A stretch of 64,000 nt of DNA, taken from Adiantum capillus-veneris (lineage: Eukaryota > Streptophyta > Polypodiopsida > Polypodiales > Pteridaceae). The DNA lies in the NCBI GenBank assembly GCA_014529385.2, contig CM043959.1, positions 90,916,029 through 90,980,028 of the forward strand, given 5' to 3'. Under the pieces are notes generated by a model. That model ran no database searches, was not told the DNA's origin, and saw nothing but the letters and a program-made list of their open reading frames with translations. Positions within the stretch are counted from its first letter, which is position 1. Every line of letters starts with the position of its first letter. The position numbers and the translations under genes were made by a program. Below are positions 1 to 10,150 of the stretch, piece by piece.

Positions 1-240
1 CCATGGATATGCTCTCCCATGGTGAATTAGGGATTGGCAAAGGTTGACGAAATCCAGGTTGCTTCCCTCTATCAAACTTCGTCTTTTGACATACCACACA
101 TTTAGAAATATAATCTTATATGTTTGCTTTCATGGTAGGCCAATAGAAATACGTTTCAATCCCTTTTAGGGTAGACTGAATCCCTCTATGCCCCACATAA
201 GGAGGAGCATGAGATTCATACATTACTTTCTCACGTAGTG
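1..240 (-). pseudogene. Gyp-1 integrase, N-terminal zinc-binding part
   Basis: Translated on the minus strand from about 240, the sequence gives the HHCC zinc-binding module of a gypsy integrase: a VGHRGIQSTLKGIETYFYWP stretch followed by CVVCQKTK. The start of the linker to the catalytic core (QPLPIPNSPWESISM) comes next. An in-frame TAA lies between YFYWPTMKANI and DYISKC, so it is broken. The catalytic core is outside the window. The stretch is too short to appear as an open frame and was found by direct translation. Confidence 0.75.
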
Positions 241-283
241 AGTTTGTAACTCATAGTCTATTGCCATAGAGAAGATAACCATC

Positions 284-775
284 TTATAAAGTAAATGGTT
301 CCTCTTTCTTCCCTAGTACAAGGGCTGAAATCACATCTCTAAAATCAGGATCAATAGCATACTGATCTATCATAGAAAATAGATCGTTGTGAGTTTCTAT
401 GGAAACCTCATTCACTCTCGCCCATCTTGAGAGTGCATCGGCTACTTGATTATGCTTGCCAGCAACATGAGCAATATGAAAATGAAATTGCGAAAGGAAA
501 TTTGTCCACCTCATTTGTTTGTAAGAGAGATTGGTCTGCATCAGGAATGACTTAAGACTTTCGTGATCCGTCCGTAGAATGAAAGGAGTCCCCAATAGAT
601 AGTGCTTCCATGAGTCTAAGGCATGTAGAAATGCAAGGAGTTTCTTTCATATATGCCTCGAGATTTCTCAACAGGGTCGAGCCTTCGACTTTCATAGGCT
701 ATGGCGTGCCCTTCTTGGAGTAAAACAACTCCAAGGTAATCACCACAAGCGTCACATTGGACCTCAGATGGCTTT
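284..775 (-). pseudogene. Gyp-1 RNase H
   Basis: The C-terminal part (284-595) reads as a gypsy RNase H: FILRTDHESLKSFL carries the usual TDH acidic site and VAGKHNQVADALSR the terminal ADALSR motif. The N-terminal part lies in another frame at about 600-775 (QCDACGDYLGVVLLQEG, then AIAYESRRLDPVEK), so at least one frameshift splits the domain. The frame of 284-595 is the same as that of the RT upstream, which suggests small compensating indels. It would degrade RNA in the RNA/DNA hybrid during reverse transcription, but this copy cannot be functional. Confidence 0.8.
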
Positions 776-1759
776 GAGAGATCCTAACTTTGATGGATCC
801 ATTTGGATGCCATCTTGAGAGATAATGTGACCTAAATACTGAATATCTTGTAAGAAAAACTCACTTTTCTTTTGAAGTTTATTCTCTCGTAGAACTTGAA
901 ATATTACTTGGAGGTGTTGCTTGTGTTCGTCTAGTGAATTAGAGTAGATGATGATATCATCAAAGAACACTCCAGCAAAGGTTTGGTGAGGCCTGAATAG
1001 CTTCTCCATCAAGCGGTGAAACGTGGCTGGTGCATTGGTTAAGCCAAAAGGCATGACAATGTATTTGTAAAGACCAAATGTAGTACAAAATGCGGTCTTT
1101 ACAATGTCTTGATCAACTATTCTTATTTGATGGTAGCCACTTTTTAGGTCAATCCTAGTAAAGTAAGTCGATCCTTGTAGCTTATCAAATAGGTCTTCTA
1201 CCTGTGGAACGGGAAACCTATTTTTGATAGTGATCCTATTTAGTGCTCTATAGTCGACACACATACGATATGTGCCGTCTTTCTTTTGCACTAATAACAT
1301 GGGTGAACAAAATGGAGATGAGCGAGGCCTAACCATGCCAACTAACTCATGCACTTGCCGCATAATCTCCTCTTGTTGAGCTTGAGATACTCTATAAGGA
1401 GGTTTATTAGGCGGTGAACTTCCTGGAAGAAGTTCAATTGCATGGTCATCCTTGCCTCGTTTAGGAGGTAGTTCACAAGGGATGTCGTCAATAAAGACAT
1501 TTTGAAACCCCTTGAGAAAATTGGATAACTCTAATTCCTTGTGATCATTTATATTTTCTTTTGCTAAAGCATTAGGCTCATTTTGAGAATCTTTAACAAA
1601 AATCATGTACACGAAAATAGAGCTCTTTATTGACTTATTGAAAGCTTGCATATGTACAATGGGTATGGTGTATCCCATCTCTTTGGCATCTATGTACATA
1701 CCTTTTTCCCTGAACCCAAAGTAGATTTTCCTTTTGGGGAATTTATCATTGGCAGCCAT
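764..1759 (-). pseudogene. Gyp-1 reverse transcriptase
   Basis: A 331-codon frame covers the RT linker, fingers and palm. A protease-RT linker occupies about residues 1-115. It is followed by RSSPFCSPMLLVQKKDGTYR, CVDYRALNRITIKNRFPVP, FTRIDLKSGYHQIRI and MPFGLTNAPATF. The catalytic box reads VFFDDIIIYS, keeping the two aspartates of the xxDD motif where chromoviruses usually have FIDDIL. The thumb start (LGHIIS) is present near the end. It is open over its whole length, but its neighbours are frameshifted, so it is a relic of a gag-pol polyprotein. Confidence 0.9.
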
Positions 1760-1763
1760 GCAA

Positions 1764-2156
1764 TCAAACTAGGATTACATCCTCGTGCTTGAGAGGAGAG
1801 ATAAAGAAGTCCTCTTTGTCCACATAGATTTGAACATGGAGCCTCAATTTCCCAATTAAGGGAGTGACAGAAGCTTCTTGCCCCTTGAGAGCACCATCTG
1901 CGGGTAGGACATCTCCCATCTCATAGGCTTGGATGCCTAGCTTGGTGGCCAACTCTGTGGATATGAAATTGTGAGTAGAACGAGGTTCAAAGAGAATAAA
2001 AGCATCATGTTCTCTTACCTTTCTCCAAGCATGGCATAGAGGAGATCCTTTGTGGTGAGCTTCCTCTTCTTGGATTTCAACCAAGGTAGCTCTAGGAGGG
2101 TCATGGCGATGTTCTTTTGAAGACAAGCACGGTACGCATGCCCTTGCTCGCTGCAC
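1764..2156 (-). pseudogene. Gyp-1 protease, active site destroyed
   Basis: The frame resembles the retropepsin of chromoviruses: ILFEPRSTHNFISTELATKL corresponds to the usual D-S-G-A-T-H-N-F-I-S region, followed by a beta-rich stretch (VTPLIGKLRLHVQIYV). The catalytic D-S-G is replaced by E-P-R, so the enzyme could not cleave even if translated. It is frameshifted against both gag on its right and RT on its left. Confidence 0.75.
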
Positions 2157-2980
2157 TTAAACAACGGTTATCCTTGCGATAACACTCACGCTCTTTAGGA
2201 GACAGTTTGTTTTTGCCTTTGTAAACTCCCTTCTCCTTAGCTTTGTTGTTATTGGAATTGCCCTTAGGCGACTTTTGGACATTGTCCTTCCCCTTAGGCT
2301 CATTGGAACCCTTGTTTTCCGTGGGCTTAAGATTTCTCTTAGCCCCTGTTAAGAAATTGATTCCAGAAGCCACCATAGTATGGTTTATAACCGCAGATAT
2401 GGTGCGTGGCCTTTGGGAGTTGACATACTCCGCCATTTCTTCAGTTAAGCCCGCGCAAAATTGTTGTTTTTGCTTTCCAAAATCCATCTCTTGTGAAGAC
2501 AGTGGCTTTGAGATGTAAGTCCCTAAACTTGTTTACATATTTGTGAATGGATTCTAGGGAGAGAGCTTCAACCTTCGCCATTCAGTGAGTACTTTCTCTT
2601 TGGTATCGGTGGCCAAAAACTGCTTCATAATGGAAGCTCTTAAAGCTTTCCATGTTCGTGGAGCTTCACCATTTGCTCATAGGTTAGACTACCATTGCCT
2701 GGTGGACTTTTGAAAATGCATAGCTACATGGCGTAGCTTAAAGGACTCTGTAAAGCCCTCATCTCCAAACGCCACATCGAATTGTTGGATGAAAGCCAAG
2801 ACTTTGTCTGTAGCACCAAAAGTTCCATCGTAGGTAAGGAAAGAGATGCTATTTCCTCCCTCTTTGAACTTCTTGAGCTTGGACAATCTCTTGCACGCAG
2901 CATAGGATTTCCTATGGCCTCTCCTTTTTGATGGTTCAAAAGTTGCACCATCACTTTCTTTAGAAGATGAAGAATTTGAG
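2101..2980 (-). pseudogene. Gyp-1 gag fragments, cut by Gyp-A2
   Basis: Two pieces are visible. At 2689-2980 the capsid start is recognisable from TYDGTFGATDKVLAFIQQFD and KLRHVAMHFQKS. At 2101-2487 the capsid end (FGKQKQQFCAGLTEEMAEY) runs into a lysine-rich nucleocapsid-like stretch with a damaged knuckle (ECYRKDNRC). The frame is shifted between them at about 2490-2690. Coding similarity ends exactly at 2980, where the next bases (TGTGCGCG) match the end of a repeated LTR. The open frames that extend past 2980 are chance run-on into that LTR. Confidence 0.75.
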
Positions 2981-5171
2981 TGTGCGCGTATGTCGCACGT
3001 GTAAATGCAAGGAACTTGTCGATACACTGTGTGCGAGCTACAAATGGCTCCAAGCACACAACAAGCCTAAACTAGTAAGCTCAAAGATGGCAATGGTGTG
3101 TCACTCACCGCTCTACGCTTGCTGTTGTGGAGGATTCCTCACCACGAAGAAGAGGGAGACGCCGCTATGCCGTGCTCAACCGCCTCGCTGCCGTCGTGCC
3201 GCTGTAATGCTCAATCGCACTCTCTCTCTCTCTCTCACGCATACACACACACACACAAGGAGATGATGAAGAAGAAGAAGATGGAGATGGAGCAAGAGCC
3301 CTCTTCAATTGCACAAATGAGAGGAGAGTGAATTTTAGGTTTAGTTGACTTTTATATGAGCTCGCCCATTCACACTTGGGCGCCCATGCTTAGCCAACTA
3401 ATCCCTTGAATGTTCAGTTAGAGTACGCCTCTCATCAGCGATCACTTTTACCCTTTTCCTATTGGACCGAAAAGCCCGGTACCTGACTCTACCAAATAAA
3501 TAATACAGCGTCCGTCGTAGGTGATAGGAATGTGCGTGAGGGTTAACATGCCCCCCTTCCTGATGTAGATTCCATCCTTGGAATCTATTGAGTTGACGCT
3601 CGTTCATTGAGGTGGAAGAGCATTTGAGATGAATGTTCTTAGCCTTCTTCAGTCAAACTGCAAAATCAAACAACATTGGCACAGTAATTGCATTCTCATA
3701 TACAATTAAAAAGCATATGCAGTTTTAGGAGACAAATTGATTGGTAACAAAATTTTAAACCATTTGTTAGCAACATTAAATTGCAATATAATCAAACACA
3801 TAAACAATTGTAAAGGTAAAAAAATTAAACAAGTGTGGGGTCGCTAATTTAACGGTCGAAAGGCACTAAAGATCGACTATTAATTCCATGGGTAAGCTTC
3901 TTAATTTTCTCTGGTCAATTAAGTTGTTTAATCGCGAGAGCCAAGTATTTCATGTTCGAGGGCTGACTAGAGGCTATACCTAGAAGACCTTGTAGTTAAG
4001 CTACGATAAAGGAATTTCTCATGAAATCATCGCCTGACTGATTACCTTTTCTTTGACCCCCAAAGTCTTTTCACAGTGATTCAATTTTGATGTGTGTGCT
4101 TATTTTGTATGCCTTGGGTTTTTTGCTTTTCAAGGAAAAGCGCCCACACTGGGAACCTCTAGGGCTCTAGTACCATAGACGATACATGTGACTAAAGTAC
4201 CAAATCAAGCTGAGATTTCTCTTCCACCTTAAGATTTTACATTGTGGCACTTTGATTTTTTTGTTTTTTGTTCGTTTTCAACGTTTTAATTTTTTAACTT
4301 TGGGGGGTCATTTAACACTATTACCCTCCCCAGGCTCATCACACTAGTAAACTCCCTTTATAATACTTAAGCTAAAGGTCAATAGGGACTAAGCCCACTA
4401 GAAAGCCCTAGTACATTTCACACAATGCTGCCTAAATCGGATTAAGAACCTAAGTAACCATTAATTATTAAGAAGGCATTCCCCATGCTATTAAGAGAAG
4501 ATCTCTAACACCTCTTGGTCAAACTAGCTTAGTCGGACTGCTTGATTTTTAAACCTAGACAAGTGATTATGACAAAAAATTACTTTGAATTTAATGTTTG
4601 ATAACTAAGCAAATGCACTGAATATTATGCTACTAATCACAATTAAAGTAGACAAACATGGATGCAAAAGATAAGGGGCAATGTTAATGGACAAGAAACA
4701 CCTGTTTGTGTTGATAATTGTACTTGATTTGAAGAGTGAGTCGAGATAAAGATTCCATGAAGGTCCAAATCCTAATAACAGCAACAAGTTCCTGTACACA
4801 CTAGGAAACACAAAGAATACCTCTAGGAGGCACATCAGTGTGGGAAGAAAGAACTTTGCTAATCACTCAACTGTAAAAGAAAAACACTCCTATCGTACTA
4901 ATCCTACCTGCCCTCCATCACTCGAGTGATGAGGATCAAAGGTGTTTGATGACATAGGTTTCTGTTTCAGTGTACGGGATGTGAATGTGTAGGTCTGGGT
5001 CAATGTTTTGACTTTTATTGTGCATACTTGTTTGCTAATTGCTCTTGTTCTTTACTATTTTTCTTTTTTGTGAGTATAAGGCTTTATATATACATTCCCT
5101 AAGATTGGAGATTAAGAGTTCATGGAGGAAGGTTGAGAGGGAAGCAAGTAAATGATGGATGTCAACAAACA
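2981..5171 (-). repeat. Gyp-A2 3' LTR (about 2.19 kb)
   Basis: The plus-strand piece starts TGTGCGCG and ends GTCAACAAACA, so on the minus strand the LTR starts TGTTTG and ends CGCGCACA, the usual TG...CA. It is flanked by a polypurine tract on its inner side. Positions 2981-4837 are a close direct repeat of 6609-8496. The remaining 4838-5171 differs strongly from the Gyp-A LTR in its first part but matches 28690-28860 near the inner end. It contains a short CT/CA microsatellite at about 3220-3256. An alternative reading, that 2981-4837 and 6609-8496 are LTRs of one small element, is weaker. The 4838 and 6608 edges show neither primer site nor polypurine tract. Confidence 0.7.
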
Positions 5172-5186
5172 CTCCCCCCTTCCTTG
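5172..5186 (-). other. Polypurine tract of Gyp-A2
   Basis: On the minus strand AAGGAAGGGGGGAG directly precedes the TGTTTG start of the LTR, the position from which plus-strand DNA synthesis is primed. The same core occurs at Gyp-A (28861) and Gyp-C (9960), showing that the three families are related at their 3' ends. Confidence 0.8.
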
Positions 5187-5192
5187 GGTAGA

Positions 5193-6029
5193 TCATACCT
5201 TTTGGAATGATGTCTTCACCTTTTGAAACCAATTGTTCCAAGTTGTTATAGGTGAAGGCTTTAAACAATAGTTTTCGACCACCCTATGCGTTTCATCTAG
5301 TTGCAAGGGTGGTAAGGTACTCTCCCATGATTTTATTTGCAACATTGTTGTATGTGGTGAACTTACAACGGGAGGTGCAAACTCTTTCTTGCTTGTATGG
5401 ATATGTCCAATGGTAGGTGGAGGTTGTGTCAAAGCTTCTATTTCCGTATAGGAACTACATGAAGAGCAAGAAGCTTCATTTGATTTCCATGTTCCTGAGC
5501 TAAGTGGAACAAATCGTTCTTTCTTTGGTACCCAAACTAGCTCTGGAGCAGGTGTGTAGCATTTTGTGATTTTTTTCTTTCTGTGATCTTCAATTTGTTG
5601 TGGAGCCACAGGATTGAGCTCACATGGGCCCGGTGACAAGTAAGAGCACAATCTACGTTTTGGCACCCAGATTTGATCATTTCCTTGATAGTAGCCTTGG
5701 GCTGCCAATAGTCGTTTAGGAATCCACCGCCACGTTTCCTTACATTTCTTGGGGCAATTGGGACGTTTCTTACAAGGCTTCTGTTTTTTAGCACTAGCTA
5801 TGGTCGCTAAAGAAGCTTTAGGGACCCACTTGTATGTTTTCTTTGTTATATTAGGAAGAGTCTTGTCAGAAGCTATATGCATTGCTTGTAGCATATTTAA
5901 GGGTACGGGCATTTCATCCCCCTCAGGTGTTACCCAGGTCATCCCCCTATTTCCCCAAGTGTCTATGGTTGCTGCTAGGTGGACCCAATCCACATTGTCC
6001 GACTCAGTCATCCCAAGTAGTACATCCAT
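5193..6029 (-). CDS. Gyp-A2 fused ORF with four W-x-P-K motifs
   Basis: This 278-residue frame has two parts. Residues 1 to about 53 (starting before NVDWVHLAATIDTWGNRG) match the acidic linker that follows the protease in Gyp-A (39132-39515). From about residue 54 (PNITKKTYKWVPK) it matches the post-integrase ORF of Gyp-A. The junction near 5870 marks loss of RT, RNase H, integrase and PR2, and it keeps the frame. The second part carries KWVPK, RWIPK, IWVPK and VWVPK, then a Ser/Pro-rich tail ending just before the polypurine tract. Unlike Gyp-A it reads through W-N-N-W to the natural end. The function is unknown. The frame is open, but the start codon is only the first ATG of a former internal region. 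Confidence 0.6.
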   Translation of the reverse strand: MDVLLGMTESDNVDWVHLAATIDTWGNRGMTWVTPEGDEMPVPLNMLQAMHIASDKTLPNITKKTYKWVPKASLATIASAKKQKPCKKRPNCPKKCKETWRWIPKRLLAAQGYYQGNDQIWVPKRRLCSYLSPGPCELNPVAPQQIEDHRKKKITKCYTPAPELVWVPKKERFVPLSSGTWKSNEASCSSCSSYTEIEALTQPPPTIGHIHTSKKEFAPPVVSSPHTTMLQIKSWESTLPPLQLDETHRVVENYCLKPSPITTWNNWFQKVKTSFQKV

Positions 6030-6222
6030 ATAAGGAGAATCTTCCCCAACATCAGTGTCCGCTTTACACGTGTAACAATACTACAATGGGGCCGAGTGAA
6101 TTGTTATGTCAGATCTATGATCAATTATAAACATGTTTCCTAGAGGATGTGCTCGACTAGTCACAAGATCCACTCGAATGACAGAATCTTGGAACTGCAA
6201 GTAGACATGGTTTTTAGATCAG

Positions 6223-6608
6223 TCATGCACCATTTTTGCTTCCCTCATGAAAGGACGTCGTAAGATCATCTCCGATGCCATAGTGTGCTTGGAGAAATCC
6301 ATAACCAAAGGTAACTCTTATTTTATGTCCAAAGACCTTGATCTTGAGATCTTCTAGCATCCCAATAGGTTTAACGATAGACCCATTGGCCATCTTCACT
6401 ACAATGGTTGTGGTCGCAAGCTGAGGTCTTCCCATAGTTTCCCAGCAATTTTTAATCACAATGCTAACCCCAGCGCCACCATCAAGGATTCCCTTCACAG
6501 TTAATCCCTTAGTAGTGATTGGTATGGTCGCATTGGATTCATCACCCTCAAAGTATTGTCCCAACTTGTTAACATGTATTTCTATAACAAGGTTCTCATC
6601 TAGGTTGG
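6223..6608 (-). pseudogene. Gyp-A2 protease (PR1) fragment
   Basis: This is a retropepsin-like domain with ILDGGAGVSIVIKNCWE as the active-site loop (D-G-G instead of D-T/S-G) and a flap-like ANGSIVKPIGMLEDLKI. It is about 85% like the Gyp-A copy at 39719-40154 by eye. The upstream sequence in Gyp-A (DPQPNLDENLVIEI) is interrupted here after the P before NLDENLV, exactly where the Gyp-A LTR starts at 6609. The frame continuing past 6608 is run-on into the LTR. Confidence 0.75.
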
Positions 6609-9045
6609 TGTGCACGTATGTCGCACGTGTCAATGCAAGGAACTTGCCAATACACTGTGTGCGAGCCACAAATGGCTCCAAGCACACAACAAGCTTAAAC
6701 TAGTAAGCTTAAAGATGGCGATGGTGTGTCACTCACCGCTCTACGCTTGCTGTTGTGGAGGATTTCTCACCGTGAAGAAGAGTGAGATGCCGCTACGCCG
6801 CGCTCAACCACCTCGCCGTCGTCGTGCCATCGCAATGCTCGATTGCACTCTCTCTCTCTCTCACGCATACACACACACACACACAAGGAGATGAAGAAGA
6901 AGAAGATGGAGATGGAGCAAGAGCACTCTTCAATTGCACAAATGAGAGAATGAGTGAATTTTAGGTTTATTTGACTTTCATATGAGCTCGCCCCATTCAC
7001 ACTTGGGTGCCCATGCTTACCCAACTAGTCCCTTGAATGTTCCTGTTAGAGTGCGCCAACTAGTCCCTTGACTGTTCCAATTAGAGTGCGCCTCTCATTG
7101 GCGATCACTCTTATCCTTTTCCTATTGGACCGACAAGCTCGGTACCTGACTCTACCAAATAAATAACACAATGTCCGTCGTAGGTGATAGGAATGTGCGT
7201 GAGGGTTAACATGCCCTCCTTCCTGATGTAGATTCCGTCCTCGAAAGCTATTGAGTTGAAGCTCGTTCATTGAGGTGGAAGAGCATTTGAGATGAATGTC
7301 CTTAGCCTTCTTCAGTCCACTGCAAAATCAAACAACATTGGCACAGTAATTGCATTCTCATATACAATGAAAAGGCATATGCAGTTGTAGGAAAACAATT
7401 TGATTGGTAACAGAATTTTAAACCATTTTGTCAGCAATAAACATTAAATTGCAATATAATCAAATTCATAAACAGATGTAAAGGTAAAAAATTAAACAAG
7501 TATGGGGTCGCTAATTTAACGGTCGAAAGGCACTAGAGATCGACTATTAATACCATGGGTAAGATTCTTAATTTTTTCTGGTCAATTAAGTTGTTTAATC
7601 GCAAGAGCCAAGTATTTCATGTCTGAGAGCTGACTAGAGGCTATACCTAGAAGACCTTGTAGTTAAGCTACGATAAAAGGAATTTCTCATGAAATCATCG
7701 TCTGACTCATTACTTTTTCTTTGACCTCCCAAAATCTTTTCACATTGTTTCAATTTTGATGTGTGTGCTTATTTTGTATGCCTTGGCTTTTTTGCTTTTC
7801 AAGGAAAAGCGCTCACACTGGGAACCTCTAGGGCTCTAGTACCATAGGCGATACATGTGAGTGGAGTACCAAATCAAGCTGAGATTTCTCTTCCACCTTA
7901 AGATTTTACATTTCGGCACTTTGATTTTTTGTTTGTTCGTTTTCAGCATTTTAATTTTGTAACTTTGGGGGGTCATATAACACTGTTACCCTCCCCAGGC
8001 TCATCACACTAGTAAACTCCCTTTATAATACTTAAGCTAAAGGTCAATAGGGACTAAGCCCACTAGAAAGTCCTAGTACATTTCACACAATGCTGCCTAA
8101 ATCGTATTAAGAACCTAAGTAACCATTAATTATTAGGAAGGCATTCCCCATGGTATTAAGAGAAGATCTCTAACACCTAGCTTGGTCAAACTAGCTTAGT
8201 CGGACTGCTTGATTTTTAAACCTAGACAAGTGATTATGACAAAAAATTACATTGAATTTAATGTTTGATACTAAGCAAATGGACTGAATATTATGCTACC
8301 AATCACAATTAAAGTAGACAAACATGGATGCAAAAAGATAAGGGGCAATGCTAATGGACAAGAAACAACTGTTTGTGTCGATGGTTGCGCTTGATTTGAA
8401 GTGTGAACGAGAGAAAGATTTCACCAAATCCTAATAAAAGCAACAAGTTCTTGTACACACTAGGAAACACAAAGAATACCTCTAGGAGGCACATCAGTGG
8501 GAAAAGGTACCAACACTTATTGAACACAATTAAAAGAAAACATAAGGAACCCTAACCTAATTATTTGCACTCTCCGTAAAGAGTCAAGGGAATAGGATAT
8601 TGTAGAGATTGGGGGGAAACCCTAGGGCTAAACCCCTATCCTCGTCGTTGAGAAAAACAAAGTCATCATCCGTGAGACCATATGTGCCATCCGTATAATC
8701 ATGTAAATCTTCTTCTTCATCAGAGGCACCAACGTTTACTAAGAAGGTCACTAGATGCCTATAGTCATCTTGGTCAAAAGGATCGGCTTGTGCAATGGGA
8801 GATACACTCTCTACTAAGTATGGATCAGTCGTGGTCAACAGACGTATCAGCCATTCCAACTCCTCGAAATTCCTCTCACATGTTAGCGTACCTACCAAAT
8901 CCCATTCACATGCAAGCACCCGAAATACCACGTGAAATATTTGTGAAAAGTAACGAGGGTGCCTCTCACCCAAGGCAGGAGTGGATGACTCTACCGTACT
9001 AGCCATATCTGTACACGCAAATAGATGATGGTTAGAGTGCAAATA
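6609..9045 (-). repeat. Gyp-A 3' LTR, outer part (interrupted by Gyp-C)
   Basis: It starts TGTGCACG on the plus strand, the LTR end on the minus strand, and repeats 2981-4837 closely up to 8496. After 8496 the two LTR copies diverge. Here follow 550 bases with a 141-codon minus-strand frame, absent from Gyp-A2. At 9045 the LTR is interrupted by Gyp-C (TSD AAATA at 9041-9045 and 28669-28673). It resumes at 28674 and ends at 28860, giving about 2.6 kb in total. It includes a CT/CA microsatellite at about 6848-6885. Confidence 0.7.
8584..9006 (-). CDS. Acidic 141-residue ORF inside the Gyp-A LTR
   Basis: A frame starting MASTVESSTPALGERH runs 141 residues and ends PPNLYNILFP. The C-terminal half is very acidic (GASDEEEDLHDYTDGTYGLT). 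I do not recognise a domain. It lies in the LTR segment missing from Gyp-A2, so it may be an acquired sequence or simply a segment lost from A2. It could be chance, although an open frame of this length with biased composition is less common in LTR DNA. The pattern RNFEELEWLIRLL is loosely like LSFEEFQPFLELI in the Tat-B upstream ORFs, which I treat as unproven. Confidence 0.35.
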   Translation of the reverse strand: MASTVESSTPALGERHPRYFSQIFHVVFRVLACEWDLVGTLTCERNFEELEWLIRLLTTTDPYLVESVSPIAQADPFDQDDYRHLVTFLVNVGASDEEEDLHDYTDGTYGLTDDDFVFLNDEDRGLALGFPPNLYNILFP

Positions 9046-9959
9046 TGTTTGCGGGTCGCCGCGATGGACGTCCATAGCATAGCTCTCACGCATCAACATA
9101 AAATATCAATACAAGGGAAGCGACCAGGATGAGGCATGGAAACTCATTAGGGTGTCATTCCTAATGAAGTGAACTCGATGAGACACAACTACTAACTCTC
9201 CAAGCAAATCATACGCACTAAAGCCAAGTAATCTGCCTATGTCCTTCTACACAGCTCTACAGTCATCACGTCCGTTTACCATGCAAATCATATTGGATTC
9301 ACACGAAACTTGAAGGGAAGCTACAGGGGACTATCAGGAACATATTCTATCACTGTCATAGCATTCTGGAGAGGTACAAAGATCGCGATCGCTCATCCCA
9401 AAGTCAGCAAAAACAACGAACATGTGATCCTAAAGAGTCGTTTTAGGGTCCCTAAAGCCTCTCCTAGGGTCAAAACAACATAAAATACGCATATAAGCAC
9501 TCAAAACAGCAATTTAAGGTCTCAAACTCATAGTTAAAAACCTACACCGAATCTTGAATGATTACACTTGAATGGAAGAGCAAAGTAAGAGGAACACAAT
9601 GCAATAAACGAAATTGAATTTGGATTACCGTAGCCACAGTAGCGAAGATTACAAGTTGGAGCAAGAAGAAGCTCTCAAACGTACGTTGTCTTCTCAGTTT
9701 CTCATAAAAAAGATCATGTTCAAACTTACAAAACTTGACCTTTATAGTTTAGGTCTTTACAAATGGCTTGTACGGCCAAAAGCTTCTGAACTTCTAACTG
9801 GCTCTTTAAAATACAATTGCTCCCAGAAAATAATTATAAATTCTTTTACAAGTTCTTGGCTTAAAGATGCTCTCTTACAAAAGAATTTTACAAGGGTTTC
9901 CCATAAAAATGTGACTCCTTCTGTGGAAACCACAGCTTCGTCGCTTCGTTCGCCAAACA
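9046..9959 (-). repeat. Gyp-C 3' LTR
   Basis: On the minus strand it starts TGTTTGGCG and ends CCCGCAAACA. It is 914 bp against 888 bp for the 5' copy. A visible difference is about 20 bases near 9210 (AATCATACGCACTAAAGCC) missing from the right copy, together with scattered substitutions, so the insertion is not recent. It contains the motif AGGTACAAAGATCGCGATCG at about 9372-9391. A plus-strand open frame present in both LTRs (9614 and 28323) is judged a by-product of the duplication. Confidence 0.93.
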
Positions 9960-9973
9960 CTCCCCCCTTCCTT
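9960..9973 (-). other. Polypurine tract of Gyp-C
   Basis: On the minus strand AAGGAAGGGGGGAG lies immediately before the LTR start. D1 is inserted directly upstream of it, with its TSD ATCCT at 9974-9978. Confidence 0.9.
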
Positions 9974-9978
9974 ATCCT

Positions 9979-9979
9979 T

Positions 9980-10030
<51 letters not shown>

Positions 10031-10150
10031 ACAGAAATAGAACCCCAAAGTGTGTGGAATACACTCATGAGATGATGTATATATAGAGGGGACATGGGTG
10101 CCATATATAGAGAAGCCATATATTGAGTAGCTTCACATATAAGCTCAACA
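9979..10150 (-). repeat. D1 3' LTR
   Basis: This 172-bp LTR includes (GA)n at 9983-10029 at its plus-strand left end, followed by AACCCCAAAGTGTGTGGAAT and a TATATAGAGG stretch. It is matched by 12736-12940 and, in inverse orientation, by the D2 and D3 LTRs. Confidence 0.92.

Larger units (their letters stand above)
1..2980 (-). mobile_element. Gyp-1: decayed chromovirus-like Ty3/gypsy element, truncated
   Basis: Reading leftwards on the minus strand the order is gag, protease, reverse transcriptase, RNase H and the start of integrase, which is the normal Ty3/gypsy order. RT and RNase H share one frame, but gag, protease and part of RNase H are frameshifted, so the copy is dead. The left end runs out of the window inside integrase. 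The right end is cut abruptly inside gag at 2980, where the LTR of Gyp-A2 begins. RT motifs (VDYRALN, FTRIDLKSGYHQIRI, MPFGLTNAPATF) and the DSGATHNFIS-type protease are of the chromovirus kind, but the chromodomain region is outside the window. It is the outermost and therefore oldest host of the nest. Confidence 0.85.
2981..6608 (-). mobile_element. Gyp-A2: internally deleted gypsy element (3' half)
   Basis: On the minus strand this is a protease fragment (6223-6608), a fused downstream ORF (5193-6029), a polypurine tract and a 3' LTR (2981-5171). The RT, RNase H and integrase found in the sister element Gyp-A are absent. The deletion junction lies inside the ORF near 5870, so A2 is a non-autonomous derivative. 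Its right side is cut at 6608 inside protease coding, directly against the LTR end of Gyp-A. Its gag and 5' LTR should lie beyond Gyp-A, outside the window. The expected TSD partner of TTGAG (2976-2980) can therefore not be checked. Confidence 0.7.

Noticed and set aside
6461-6703. Plus-strand ORFs over protease and LTR segments (also at 39955-40242)
   Set aside because: Antisense shadows of PR1 coding sequence.
2981-8496. A single small LTR element with LTRs 2981-4837 and 6609-8496
   Set aside because: The inner edges show no primer site or polypurine tract, and no TSD flanks 2981 and 8496 (TTGAG versus GTGGG). The LTR-plus-polypurine reading of Gyp-A/A2 explains more.
9614-10075. Plus-strand ORF also present at 28323-28700
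   Set aside because: It lies in both Gyp-C LTRs, antisense to the element, and its ends run into unrelated sequence; duplication alone explains the conservation.
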